A stretch of DNA of 64,000 nucleotides. It comes from JACOMY01 sp046233115 (GTDB taxonomy: Bacteria; Pseudomonadota; Alphaproteobacteria; Kiloniellales; JACOMY01). The first letter of the stretch is position 1. Every line of letters starts with the position of its first letter. The notes under the pieces were generated by a model that made no database searches, had not been told where the DNA came from, and saw nothing but the letters and a program-made list of their open reading frames with translations. Positions 31,201 through 40,900 of this stretch are shown here, in pieces. The translations under genes were made by a program, and so were the position numbers. The stretch lies in assembly GCA_046233115.1 (NCBI GenBank), contig JBJXHM010000013.1, forward strand, positions 124,001 through 188,000. The letters are read 5' to 3'.

Positions 31201-33935
31201 GCGCCGATGAGCGAATCCTTACCCGACCCACCTTGCATGAGATCGCTGCCGGACCCGGCGTTCATGAAGTCGTCGCCGCTGCCGCCGTAGGCGATGTCCT
31301 TGCCATCGCCGCCATAGAGGGTGTCCTCCCCCTGCTCGCCGTAGAGGGTGTCGTCGGCACTGCCGCCGGACAGGCTGTCGTCGCTACCCTCGCCGTTCAG
31401 GATGTCGCTGCCGCTGCCGCCGAACAGGCGATCCTCCTGGGTGCCGCCGAGGACCGAGTCGTCGCCGTCGCCACCGTAGAGATCGTCCTTTCCACCGGCG
31501 CCGAAGAGCTGGTCCTCGCCCGAATCGCCGAAGACGCTGTCACTGCCGGAGGAACCGGACAGCTCGTCCTTGCCGGAGCCGCCCGACACCAGATCGTCGC
31601 CGGCACCGCCGACCACGGTGTCGTCGTCGGCGCCGCCGTAGAGGCTGTCGTCGCCGGACTCGCCATAGACGCTGTCCGCACCGCTGGCGCCGAAGAGCCT
31701 GTCGGCCCCGTCGTTGATCACCGGTCCCGGGCCGGCACCGTTGAGGGTGTCGTCGCCGTCTCCACCATCGGCGAAGTCCTCGCCCGAGCCGCCAATCAGG
31801 ATGTCGTCGGCGGCGCCGCCGTAGAGGTTATCCTTGCCCGAACCGCCGTAGACAAAGTCCTGGTCGCCGAGCCCGATCAGGCTGTCGTCGCCAAGTCCGC
31901 CGTAGAGGGAATCGTCGCCCTGCTGGCCGATGATCTCATCGTCGCCGCTGTTGCCCGAGACGATGTCATGGCCGCTGCCGCCGAGCAGCGAATCATGGCC
32001 GCTGCCGCCGGTGCCGGTATCGTCGCCGGCCCCGGCGATCACGACGTCGTCGCCGTCGCCCCCGTCGAAGGTGTCGATGCCGTTGAAGCCGATGATGCGG
32101 TCGTCGCCGCTGCCGCCGGCCAGGGTGTCGTCACCGACGCCGCCGTTGACATTGTCCTTGCCGGACCCGCCCACCAGGGTGTCCTTGGAGGAACTACCGA
32201 CCAGTCGGTCGTCGCCCTCACCGCCGGCCAGGCTGTCCGCCCCCGAATCGCCGGCAAGGAAGTCGTCGTCCGCGCCGCCGTCCAGGGAGTCGTCGGCGGC
32301 ACCGCCAAAGAGGCTGTCCTGCCCGGCACCACCGGCCGCGGTATCGTTGCCGCCAAGCCCGACCAGCTCGTCGTCGCCCTCACCGCCGTAGAGCGAGTCG
32401 AAGCCCTGCTCGCCGATCAGCAGGTCATCGCCGCTGTCGCCGGACATGACGTCGGCACCGCTGCCGGCGGTGGCCACGTCGTTGCCGCTGCCACCGAAGC
32501 CGGTGTCCGCACCGCTGCCGCCGACCAGCAGGTCCGCGCCCTCGCCGGCATAGAGGCTGTCGTCACCGCTGCCGGCATCGAGCGTATCGTCGCCCTCCGC
32601 ACCGACCAGCAGGTCCTGGCCGCTGCCGCCGAGAGCGGTATCGTCTCCGGCATCGCCATAGACGTTGTCGTCGCCGGCCTCGCCGTAGACCCGGTCCTGG
32701 TCCTCGCCACCGAAGAGACTGTCCTTGCCCGTGCCGCCGATCTGGTAGTCGTCGCCCGCGTTGCCGAGGACCAGGTCGTCGCCCGCTCCGCCGGCCAGGC
32801 TGTCGCCGCCGCTGCCGCCGGCCAGGAGATCGTCCTGCGAACCGCCCTCGATCCGGTCGCTGCCGGTACCACCGTAGAGCCTGTCTTTTCCGCTGCCCCC
32901 CAGCAGGCTGTCGTCGCCCGGCCCGCCGCCGACCGTGTCGTCGCCGTCGTCTCCGGCCAGCGAATCGTCGCCGAGGCCGCCCTGCAGGTTGTCGTCGCCA
33001 ACACCGCCATAGATGGTATCGGCGTTGGCGCCGCCGAAGATCTCGTCCTTGCCGGCCTCGCCGGCCAGGCTGTCCTCGCCGCTGCCGCCCCAGAGCGTAT
33101 CCGCCCCCTCGTCGCCATAGAGCAGATCGGCGCCGGTGCTGTCGGCCAGGCTATCGTCGCCGAGCCCGCCTCTCAGCGTGTCGTTACCCAGGTTGCCGCG
33201 CAACACATCGTTGCCGCTGTTGCCGAGGAGCGTGTCGTCGCCCTCGGCACCGAAGATCGAGTCGGTCCCGCTGCCGCCGAAAGCGCGGTTGGAGCCCCCG
33301 TTGCCGACGATGCGGTCGTCCCCGTCGCCGCCGTAGATCAGGTCGTTGCCGGCCCCGGCGCGCACCAGGTCGTTGCCCTGCAGGCCGGACAGAATGTTGT
33401 CGCCGCTGTTGCCGATCAGCGTGTTGTCGATCTCGTTGCCGGCGCCGGCCAGGTTGCCCGCATTGGCGAAGAGGATCAGGTTCTCGACGAAGGTCGCTTC
33501 CGGCTGACCCGCCAGGGCGAAGTCGACCGAGGCGATCACCGTGTCCTTGCCGCCGTCGGCAAGCGTCTCGACCACGATGTCCAGGCTGTTGTCGACGCGG
33601 AAGACATCGTTGCCGCTGCCGCCGTCCATGGTGTCGGCGCCGGTCCCGCCGTTCAGGTAGTCGCCGCCGCTGTCGCCGAAGAGGACATCGGTGCCGCTGT
33701 TGCCGAAGAGGCTGTCGCTGCCGAGCCCGCCCGAGGCCGTGTCGTCGCCGTCGTTGCCGCGCAGCACGTCAAGCCCGGCGGCGCCGTAGAGCGTGTCGTC
33801 GTCGTCCTGCCCGCGCAGCAGGTCGTCACCGGCGAGGCCATAGAGGGTGTCGTTTCCTGCCCGGCCGATGATCTCATCGACCGTGTTGGTGCCAACCAGG
33901 CTGTCAGGTCCGTTGGTACCGGTAATCGTCGCCAT
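28272..33935 (-). CDS. RTX calcium-binding repeat protein 2
   Basis: Protein of 1,887 residues, paralogue of RTX1 and RTX3. It begins MATITGTNGPDSLVGTN and continues with a long run of GGxGxDxLx repeats. Near residue 1440 it carries the conserved block TFWVDGGET ... ENFRAVTGFAGVNGYGFGDVNT. It ends with the shared VTGVFIGDSGFNGIAGEVRF and NADQLTSGDFIFT tail. Calcium-triggered folding after type I secretion is expected from the family. ATG 33935 has GGGAGGG 5 nt upstream. Internal duplications with periods of 486 and 648 bp lie around 30.0-31.0 kb. No catalytic domain seen. The upstream region is AT-rich. Confidence 0.9.
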   Translation of the reverse strand: MATITGTNGPDSLVGTNTVDEIIGRAGNDTLYGLAGDDLLRGQDDDDTLYGAAGLDVLRGNDGDDTASGGLGSDSLFGNSGTDVLFGDSGGDYLNGGTGADTMDGGSGNDVFRVDNSLDIVVETLADGGKDTVIASVDFALAGQPEATFVENLILFANAGNLAGAGNEIDNTLIGNSGDNILSGLQGNDLVRAGAGNDLIYGGDGDDRIVGNGGSNRAFGGSGTDSIFGAEGDDTLLGNSGNDVLRGNLGNDTLRGGLGDDSLADSTGADLLYGDEGADTLWGGSGEDSLAGEAGKDEIFGGANADTIYGGVGDDNLQGGLGDDSLAGDDGDDTVGGGPGDDSLLGGSGKDRLYGGTGSDRIEGGSQDDLLAGGSGGDSLAGGAGDDLVLGNAGDDYQIGGTGKDSLFGGEDQDRVYGEAGDDNVYGDAGDDTALGGSGQDLLVGAEGDDTLDAGSGDDSLYAGEGADLLVGGSGADTGFGGSGNDVATAGSGADVMSGDSGDDLLIGEQGFDSLYGGEGDDELVGLGGNDTAAGGAGQDSLFGGAADDSLDGGADDDFLAGDSGADSLAGGEGDDRLVGSSSKDTLVGGSGKDNVNGGVGDDTLAGGSGDDRIIGFNGIDTFDGGDGDDVVIAGAGDDTGTGGSGHDSLLGGSGHDIVSGNSGDDEIIGQQGDDSLYGGLGDDSLIGLGDQDFVYGGSGKDNLYGGAADDILIGGSGEDFADGGDGDDTLNGAGPGPVINDGADRLFGASGADSVYGESGDDSLYGGADDDTVVGGAGDDLVSGGSGKDELSGSSGSDSVFGDSGEDQLFGAGGKDDLYGGDGDDSVLGGTQEDRLFGGSGSDILNGEGSDDSLSGGSADDTLYGEQGEDTLYGGDGKDIAYGGSGDDFMNAGSGSDLMQGGSGKDSLIGATGDDSLYGQDGEDQLFGNAGDDTAFGGEARDVAIGGSGSDTIYGDGGDDVVAGGSSADFLYGYNGNDTLLGQGGDDQLDAGSGEDTLDGGSGIDSLYGGSSTDVIFGAAGDDVAAGEAGDDSLIGGDGDDSAYGGSGDDSLQGQSGKDLLSGGSGKDDISGGTGDDRLYGAQSEDLINGDDGDDTAFGGDAQDALVGGSGSDTLYGDEGDDGLAGGSGADFLYGYNGDDILSGEQGDDQIDAGSGQDTLNGGSGTDYLYGGSSTDTIAAGSGADLAYGAAGDDTLFGNDGNDAMIGGEGIDTLYGGSANDTLETDGGDDRADGGSGVDLLYGSLGHDRLFGEDGDDSAFGGSGDDILLGASGKDLLNGGSGKDDISGGTGDDRLYGSAGDDLLVGQLGDDTAYGGDGKDSLSGASGNDTLRGDLGDDSLTAHSGNDNVGGGNGQDLIYGGDGIDILGGNSGDDVIDAGTGNDAVYGGDGNDTLRGNLGTDIMLAGLGIDTLYGGQGNDNLYAGLGDDTAFGGTLDDAIFGASGKDSLSGQTGNDHVFGGSGEDIVIGGDGNDYLVGGSGAESDALYGGLGNDTFWVDGGETLNDSGGVDWVYAATSWTLASGFENFRAVTGFAGVNGYGFGDVNTMLGNDLTNTLFGASGNDLLYGEGGKDVLYGASGNDFVQGGDGDDTVLGVIGDDTLVGGSGSDSIFGGSGNERIYGSSGNDSVFGGSGADLGVGRDGDDSIFGGNANDRLYGGNGDDSLSGDIGDDTLIGDLGSDSAFGGTGIDNLSGSSGNDFLYGGSGKDALYGSTGIDELVGGNGSDLLYGGVGDDLMNGSEGKDTAFGGDGKDFISGGSDADLLYGGSGNDALVGFVGTDTLFGGSGDDTFGFNAGQLSGNEGEVADFQALLAGGGDKMQVNFASGVTGVFIGDSGFNGIAGEVRFSTGGGGRIEVDANGNGNANFFFGLPGYTNADQLTSGDFIFT
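30406..31377. repeat. Segmental duplication inside RTX2 gene (486-bp period)
   Basis: Landmarks recur exactly 486 bp apart: the GTGCTGGAGCC block at 30406 and 30892, and CGTTGTAGCC at 30521 and 31007. Another landmark (GTAGAGACGGTC at 30045 and 30693) recurs at 648 bp. These distances are 18 and 24 times 27 bp, i.e. whole nonapeptide units. Confidence 0.65.
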
Positions 33936-34310
33936 GTCGCCCTCCCGCGCTTCGCCTGCCGAGGTGGGGCGCTGCCCTGGAGCGCGCGCCACAAGATCCA
34001 CAGTGTTCCGCCCGTTTCTTCCTGTTGTACCTTTTCCGGCGATAACATCTGAGTGGCCCGCATGATACTTGCTTCTAAAAATGCATCAACCGCTGAAAGC
34101 GTCTCCGTCTTGTTTTCTATCTATTTTCCCAAATCCGAAATGTGAAATCTGGATAAATTTGCGACCCTTCCTGTCAATATCATTCAAATCATAGTTTCCT
34201 ATTGCAATTACTTTTGCTTTAGGAGATTCTATCAAATAGCGCAAGATACAGCATATTGGTTGTATGTGGTGATAATAATTTTATAGAAAGGCGCATCGGG
34301 AGAGGGGCAC

Positions 34311-34426
34311 TAGAGCGGATCGCGATCAGGTGGAATCACCTGACCGCGTGAATCCGCTCTATCTTTCAAACCTGTAGAGTAGGACTCAGACGACAAATTG
34401 TTTCGATTTGACGTCATCCCGCTTTA
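34311..34426 (-). repeat. Two-hairpin dispersed repeat, copy A
   Basis: Copy in inverted orientation. Hairpin 1 (34311-34361) has arms TAGAGCGGAT and ATCCGCTCTA around an inner CAGGTG/CACCTG stem. Hairpin 2 (34375-34426) has inner arms CAAATTGTTTCGATTTG. It matches copies B (44074) and C (52092). Its right end overlaps the TAA stop of the RTX relic. Confidence 0.85.
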
Positions 34427-34471
34427 GGTATAGATGACGTCGGCCGAGGTCAGCTGATCAGCATTAGAGTA
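34424..34471 (-). pseudogene. Relic of a fourth RTX gene (C-terminal 15 codons)
   Basis: Read on the minus strand, the bases encode YSNADQLTSADVIYT and a TAA stop. This matches the extreme C-termini of RTX2 (YTNADQLTSGDFIFT) and RTX3 (YTNADQLTSTDFLFV). Immediately upstream on that strand the similarity ends (PAC, then an in-frame TGA). The fragment has no start and sits between repeat copy A and a small secreted-protein gene. It is best read as the remnant of a deleted RTX paralogue. Confidence 0.8.
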
Positions 34472-34475
34472 GCAC

Positions 34476-34507
34476 GCAGGTCAAAGGGCCTCCCCGCTCT
34501 GACCTGC
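34476..34507 (-). terminator. Possible terminator of the 108-residue protein gene
   Basis: Inverted repeat GCAGGTCA / TGACCTGC, extended inward with one mismatch. It lies 6 bp beyond the stop of the 108-residue protein gene on the minus strand. No T run follows, so the call is weak. Confidence 0.4.
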
Positions 34508-34513
34508 ATGGAC

Positions 34514-34840
34514 TCAGTCCATGTAGGGGCTCTTGCCGCCCTTGGCGAAATCCGGCCACTGCTTCCCGTCGGCGAAGAAATCCACCATCGTGGTGCCGGC
34601 GGAATCGTAGGAGCACTGGATGTCGTCCGACCGTGTCTCCAGATAGATCGCTCCGTTCATGGCATGGGTGCCGTCGGTCCGCTGCCCCTGATAGGCCATG
34701 TCCGTCTTGGCTTCAAAGTCCTGAAAGAAGGACTGGGCGGCGTTGGCACAATCCTCGGCCATCCACTCGGGGCTCTGCGCCAGGGCGGGAGTCGCCACCG
34801 AGAGGAGGACGGCAAGGAGTGCGAGGAGTCCGGGTTTCAT
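34514..34840 (-). CDS. Small secreted protein with C-x22-R-x-D-G-x-H module
   Basis: Predicted protein of 108 residues with a clean signal peptide (LLALLAVLLSVATPALA, cleavage after ALA at 21). The mature part has Cys31, the motif RTDGTHAMNG (54-63) and Cys76. The same spacing occurs in residues 41-89 of the 206-residue protein at 43456 (C-x22-R-x-[DN]-G-[TA]-H-x-[MV]-x-G-x12/13-C-x-[YF]), so the two share a module I cannot name. ATG 34840 has GGAGAA 7 nt upstream. It lies between the RTX3 gene and the RTX relic on the same strand. A disulfide between the two Cys is likely in the periplasm. Confidence 0.75.
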   Translation of the reverse strand: MKPGLLALLAVLLSVATPALAQSPEWMAEDCANAAQSFFQDFEAKTDMAYQGQRTDGTHAMNGAIYLETRSDDIQCSYDSAGTTMVDFFADGKQWPDFAKGGKSPYMD

Positions 34841-34931
34841 TGGCTGTTCTCCATTTCAAGGGTATGCCCTTAGGCGTTGGTGCCGACAGGCAGCGATCGA
34901 GCGCGAATGCGCCGAGGCAGGGAAGCACCAG

Positions 34932-34968
34932 AAACGGAAAGGCCGGCCCCGAAGGACCGGCCTTTCCG
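34932..34968 (-). terminator. Rho-independent terminator of RTX protein 3 gene
   Basis: On the minus strand a perfect 12-bp stem (CGGAAAGGCCGG with CCGGCCTTTCCG) is followed by TTTC. It lies 25 bp after the RTX3 stop. The loop and inner stem are identical to those of the RTX2 terminator. Confidence 0.8.
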
Positions 34969-34993
34969 CACGTGAACAGACCTGAGCTGGGTC

Positions 34994-37900
34994 TTAGACG
35001 AAAAGGAAGTCGGTCGAGGTGAGCTGGTCAGCGTTGGTGTAGCCAGGCAGGTCGAAGACCATGTCAGCCCCGCCCTTGCCGTCGGCGTTCACCTCAATCT
35101 GACCACCGCCGCCGGTCTTGAAGCGCACCTCGCCGGCGATCCCGTTGAAGCCGGAGTCACCAATGAAGACGCCGGTCACGCCGGAAGCGAAGTTGATCTC
35201 GAACTTATCGCCGCCGCTCGACAGGATGCCCTGGAAGTCGCTGACCACTCCCTGGTCGCCGGTCAGGCTCTCGGCGTCGAAGACGAAGGTGTCGTCGCCA
35301 CTGCCGCCCTGGAGCGAGTCCTTGCCGGAGCCGCCGAACAAGGTGTCGGAACCGCTGCCGCCGAAAAGCGTGTCGACATTCGTCCCGCCGAACAGGGTGT
35401 CATCGCCGATGTTCCCCTGGATGAGATCGAAGCCGATCTCTCCGTAGGCCTTGTCGCCGTCCACGCCGCCGAAGACCGTATCCTCACCAGATCCTCCGAA
35501 CAGGGCGTTCGAACCCGATTGGCCATAGAAGACATCATTGGAGCTACCGCCATAGAGCGTGTCGTCGCCGCTGCCGGCGTGGAGATTGTCCTGGCCGCTA
35601 CCGCCAAAGAGGTGATCCAGGCCAAGGCCGCCGTTGATCTGGTCGTTGCCGAGTTCCCCATAGAGGCTGTCGTCGTCGGCGCCCCCAATGAGGTTGTCGA
35701 AACCGGTGCCGCCGAAGAAAAGGTCACTGCCGGATCCGCCATAAAGTAGGTCGCCGCCCGAACCGCCGAAGAGGCTGTCGCTACCGGAACCGCCGCCAGC
35801 GTTGTCGGCCCCAATCCCTGCGACCAGAGTATCGTCGCCGAGGCCGCCTTGAAGACTATCGTCGCCGCTGCCGCCGTTCAGGCTGTCACCATCCAGGCCG
35901 CCGGAGAGCGTATCGCTCCCGGTTTCACCGAGCAGGACATCCATGCCCGTGCCGCCGTCGAGGACGTCGTCGCCGAGGCCGCCGTAGATCAGGTCGTTGG
36001 CATCTCCGCCGAACTCGCTGTCGTTGCCGCCGGCACCGATCAAGCGGTCGGCTTCGTCACCGCCATAGATCCGGTCACCGCCGCTGCCCCCGTCCAAGGT
36101 GTCCTCGCCACCTTCGCCCTGCAGCAGGTCAGCGCCCGAGGCGCCGAACAGGCTATTCACCAGGCTATTGCCGATCATGGTGTTGACATCGCTGTTGCCG
36201 TAGCCGTTGACCCCGGTGAAGCCGGCCACCGCGCGGAAGTTCTCGAAGCCGGTGGTAAGCGTCCAGGAAACCGCCGCATAGACCCAGTCGACGCCGCCGC
36301 CGTCGACCAAGCTCTCGCCGCCGTCGACCCAGAAGGTGTCGTTGCCCAGCCCGCCGAACAGGCTGTCGGCTCCGACTCCGGTGCCACCGACCAGGTAGTC
36401 GTCTCCCGATCCGCCGTAGACCTGGTCGATCCCGGTCCCACCGAAGAGGCTGTCGCCACCGGACCCGCCGTAGATATAGTCGTCCCCGTCGCCGCCATAG
36501 GCGCTATCCTGCCCAGCGACACCGAAGAGCGAGTCCTGCCCATCGTTGCCGAAGAGCACGTCGTCGCCCGACCCGCCGGCCATGGTGTCGGTGCCGCTAT
36601 CGCCGACCAGGCTATCCTTACCGCTGCCGCCAAAGGCGATGTCGATTCCCGATCCCCCGATGAAGGTGTCGTCGCCCAGACCGGCATAGGCCAGATCGCT
36701 GCCCGCCTGTCCCTGGATCAGGTCGCCGCCCGAGCCACCGTAGAACCAGTCTTCCCCGGTACCGCCCAGAAGATTGTCGGTACCGCTGCCGCCGAAGGCC
36801 GTGTCGTTTCCGTCCGCCCCGTCCATGGTGTCGCTGCCGTGACCACCGGTCATCGAGTCATCGCCGCTATCGCCATCGACGACGTCGTTGCCGCTGCCAC
36901 CATAGAAGGTGTCCTGACCGCTGCCGCCCTCGAGGAAATCCTCACCGGATCCGCCGTCCAGCGCGTCGTCGCCGGCGTCGCCGTAGAGGTCGTCGTTCCC
37001 GCTTCCCCCGAAGACGTCGTCCTGACCGGAGCCGCCATAGAGTCCATCGTTGCCGCTGCCGCCGTAAAGCGCATCCTCGCCGCTGCCGCCATAGGCCGCG
37101 TCGAAGCCTCGTCCGGCGTCCAGCACGTCCTTGCCGAGACCACCGTAGAGATAGTCGTCGCCGATTCCGCCCGCGATCGAATCGTCGCCCGCGCCGCCGT
37201 AGAGGCTGTCGTTGCTCGCGCCTCCAAAGGCCCTGTCGCCGCCGGACCCGCCGTAGATCCGGTCGATCCCCTCGCCGCCGTAGAGACTGTCGGCGCCGGA
37301 ATCGCCTGCAATGCTGTCGTCGCCCTCGGCACCGGTGATGATGTCGATCCCGGAGTTGCCGTCGAGCACGTCGTTCCCCGACCCGCCGTCGACAGTGTCG
37401 TCGCCGCCCAGCGCATAGAGGGAGTCGTCACCCGATCCACCGACCAGGGTGTCATTGCCGGTCCCACCGAACCCATAGTCGGCGCCCGCACCGCCGTCGA
37501 CCGAGTCGTTACCCGACCCGCCGTAGAAGCGATCGTCACCGGATCCGCCGGCGATGTTATCAGTGTCGAGACCGCCATAGGCCGTGTCCGCGCCGGAACC
37601 GCCATAGATGAAACCAACCCCCGCGGCATCATTCAGGATGTCGTCGCCGAGCGCTCCATAGAGGAAGTCGTCGCCGCTCTGACCGTAGACACGGTCCTTC
37701 CCCGACCCGCCGAAGAGGTAATCCGTCGCTCCGCCCCCTCCGCTCAGGCGATCATCGCCACTTTCGCCGTAAAGGTGATCTCCGTCCGCGCCGCCACTGA
37801 GCGTATCGTCGCCGAGGCCCCCACTCAGGGTGTCGAAACCGCTGTTACCCGCCACGTAGTCCTTGCCGTCGCCGCCAAAGGCGGTATCAGAGCCGCTCTC

Positions 37901-40900
37901 TCCAGCCAGCAGGTCGTCGCCCGCACCGCCATAGAGGCTATCGTCGTCCGCGCCTGCGAAGGCCGTGTCGCCGCCGGACCCGCCGTAGATCCGGTCGATC
38001 CCCTCTCCGCCGTAGAGGCTGTCGGCGCCGGAATCGCCTGCAATGCTGTCGTCGCCCTCGGCACCGGTGATGATGTCGATCCCGGAGTTGCCGTCGAGCA
38101 CGTCGTTCCCCGACCCGCCGTCGACAGTGTCGTCGCCGCCCAGCGCATAGAGGGAGTCGTCACCCGATCCGCCGACCAGGGTGTCGTTGCCGGTACCACC
38201 GAACCCATAGTCGTTGCCCGCGCCGCCGGCGACCGAGTCGTTACCCGACCCGCCGTAGAAGCGATCGTCACCGGATCCGCCGGCGATCTCGTCAGTGTCG
38301 AGACCGCCGTAGGCCGTGTCCGCACCGGACCCGCCATAGATGAAACCAACCCCCGCGGCATCGTTCAGGATGTCGTCGCCGAGCGCTCCATAGAGGAAGT
38401 CGTCGCCGCTCTGACCGTAGACACGGTCCTTCCCTGTTCCGCCGAAGAGGTAGTCCGTCGCTCCGGCACCGCCCTCCAGCAAGTCATCGCCACTTTCGCC
38501 GTAGAGATGATCCCCCTGACCACCGCCGTTGAGCGTGTCGTCGCCGAGGCCTCCACTCAGGCTGTCGAACCCGCTGCTGCCCGCCAGGTAGTCCTTACCG
38601 TCACCACCGAAGGCCGTGTCCGAGCCGCTCTCCCCGGCCAGCAGGTCGTCGCCCGAACCACCGTAGAGGCTGTCGTCGTCCGTGCCTGCGAAGGCCGTGT
38701 CGCCGCCGGACCCACCGGCCAGGTGATCCTTGCCCTCACCGCCGTAGAGGTAGTCGCTGCCAGCGCCGCCCACGGCCGAGTCGTCGCCCTCGCCGCCCGA
38801 CAGCGTATCCTGGCCCGAGAAACCATGCATCACGTCGTCGCCGGCGTCGCCGTAGAGCGAGTCCCCTGCCGACCCACCGGTCAGGGTGTCGTGCCCGCTG
38901 GCACCGAAGATCGTGTCGCTGCCGCCGCCATAGCCGAACAGGAACACCCCGAGCAGGACATCGTCGCCGTCGCCGCCGTCGATGAAGTCTCCGTCCTCGC
39001 CGCCCATGACGAGGTCCTTCTGCGCACCGCCGAACAGGCTGTCACTCCCGGCCCCACCGAAGATCTCGTCCAGGTCGCCCAGACCCACCAAGGTGTCGTC
39101 GCCGGCTGCGCCATAGAGCCCGTCGTCGCCAGCACCGCCATAGACCGAGTCGGTGCCGGACCCGGCGTCGATCGTGTCGTCGCCGCTACCGGCCACCACG
39201 AAGTCCTTGCCGCTGCCCCCGTAGCCGCTGTCATTGCCCGAGCCGCCGAACACCGCGTCATCGCCGATCCCAGCGACGAAGGCATCGTCGCCTTCATCGC
39301 CGATCAGACGGTCGTCGCCGCTGTCGGCCAGCAGCACGTCGTCGCCCAGGCCGCCCTCCAGGCGGTCCTTGCCAGACCCACCCTGCAGTGCGTCCTTCGA
39401 CGACCCGCCGAACAGGCTGTCGTCACCGGCATCGCCGCGCAGAAGGTCGATGCCGGTGCCGCCATAGGCAAAGTCGTCCCCGGCATCGCCCGCCAGGGAA
39501 TCGCCACCCGCAGCACCGGTCAGCGTGTCGCCGCCAGAGCCGCCGTAGGCCGTATCGTCGCCGCCCTGACCCTCGATGCCGTCCTGACCCGACCCGCCGT
39601 AGAGCAGATCCTGGCCGGCCTGACCGGCAATGCTGTCGTTGCCCGCGTCGCCCGACACCCGGTCGTCGCCGCTGCCGGCCCGCAGCGTGTCGTCACCAGT
39701 GCCGCCGAAACCGTAGTCCTGACCGCTGCCGCCATCGACCACGTCGGTCCCGGACCCGGCATAGAAGCTGTCGTCGCCGTCGCCGCCATCCAGACGGTCG
39801 TCGCCCGCGGCACCCACCAACAGGTCCTTGCCGTCACCGCCCACGACGTAGTCGTTGCCGGCGTCGCCATAGACGTTGTCGTCGCCGGCGTCACCGTAGA
39901 CCCTGTCGCCGTCCTCGCCACCGAAGACACTGTCCTGGCCGTAACCGCCCGACAGGAAATCCTCCCCGGCATTGCCCAGCAGCAGATCGCCGCCGGTCCC
40001 GCCCAGCATCGCGTCGTCGCCGCTGCCGCCGCCCAGCACGTCGTCGCCGGAGTCGCCGAACAGCAAGTCCCGGCCGCTGCCACCGTAGAGGCGATCCTTG
40101 CCCTCGCCACCGTCCAAGGTGTCATCGCCGAGGCCGCCGCCGATCATGTCGTCGCCCGCTGCGCCCGCCACGGCGTCGTCGCCGTCGCCGCCCTGCAGGC
40201 TGTCCGCGCCGCTGCCGCCATAGATCAGGTCTCCGCCGGCACCGCCATTCACCGTGTCAGACCCGCTGCCGCCGTCGATGAAATCCTGGCCGCTGCCGCC
40301 GTTCAGCACGTCGTCGCCCAGACCGCCGTAGAGCAGGTCGTCACCGGTCGAGTCATTCACGCTGTCATCGCCGGCATCACCATAGAGCGTGTCGCTGCCC
40401 AGGTTGCCGCGTAGCAGGTCGATCCCGCTGCCACCCCGCAAGGTGTCCGCCCCCTCCGCGCCGAAGAGCGAGTCCGTACCGCTGCCGCCATAGGCCCGGT
40501 TCGAACCCGCGTTGCTGATGATCCGATCGTCGCCGTCGCCGCCGTAGATCAGGTCGTCGCCGGCCCCGGCGCGCACCAAATCGTTGCCCTGCAGGCCGGA
40601 GAGGATGTTGCTCCCGGTGTTGCCGTCGATCGTGTTATCGATCTCGTTGCCGGCGCCATTCAGGTCACCCGCATTGGCGAAGAGGATCAGGTTCTCGACG
40701 TAGGTCGCCTCCGGCTGGCCCGCCAGCGCGAAGTCCACCGAGGCAATCACCGTGTCCTTGCCACCATCGGCCAGGGTCTCGATCACCATGTCCAGGCTGT
40801 TGTCCACCCGGAACACGTCGTTCTGGCTGCCGCCGCCCATGGTGTCGGCGCCGCTGCCACCGTTCAGGTAGTCGTTGCCCGCGTCGCCCCACAGCACGTC

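Larger units (their letters stand above)
33936..34513. other. AT-rich intergenic region with repeat element and RTX relic
   Basis: No intact gene. The part at 34065-34310 is strongly AT-rich compared with its surroundings and should contain the RTX2 promoter. It is followed by repeat copy A (34311-34426), the RTX C-terminal relic (34424-34471) and a hairpin (34476-34507). Confidence 0.6.

Noticed and set aside
24266..40414. Long plus-strand open frames (770, 964 and 1,521 codons) opposite the RTX genes
   Set aside because: They consist of Val/Ala-rich repeats that mirror GGxGxDxLx codons. No starts with ribosome sites, no domains; the minus-strand RTX reading is coherent from end to end.
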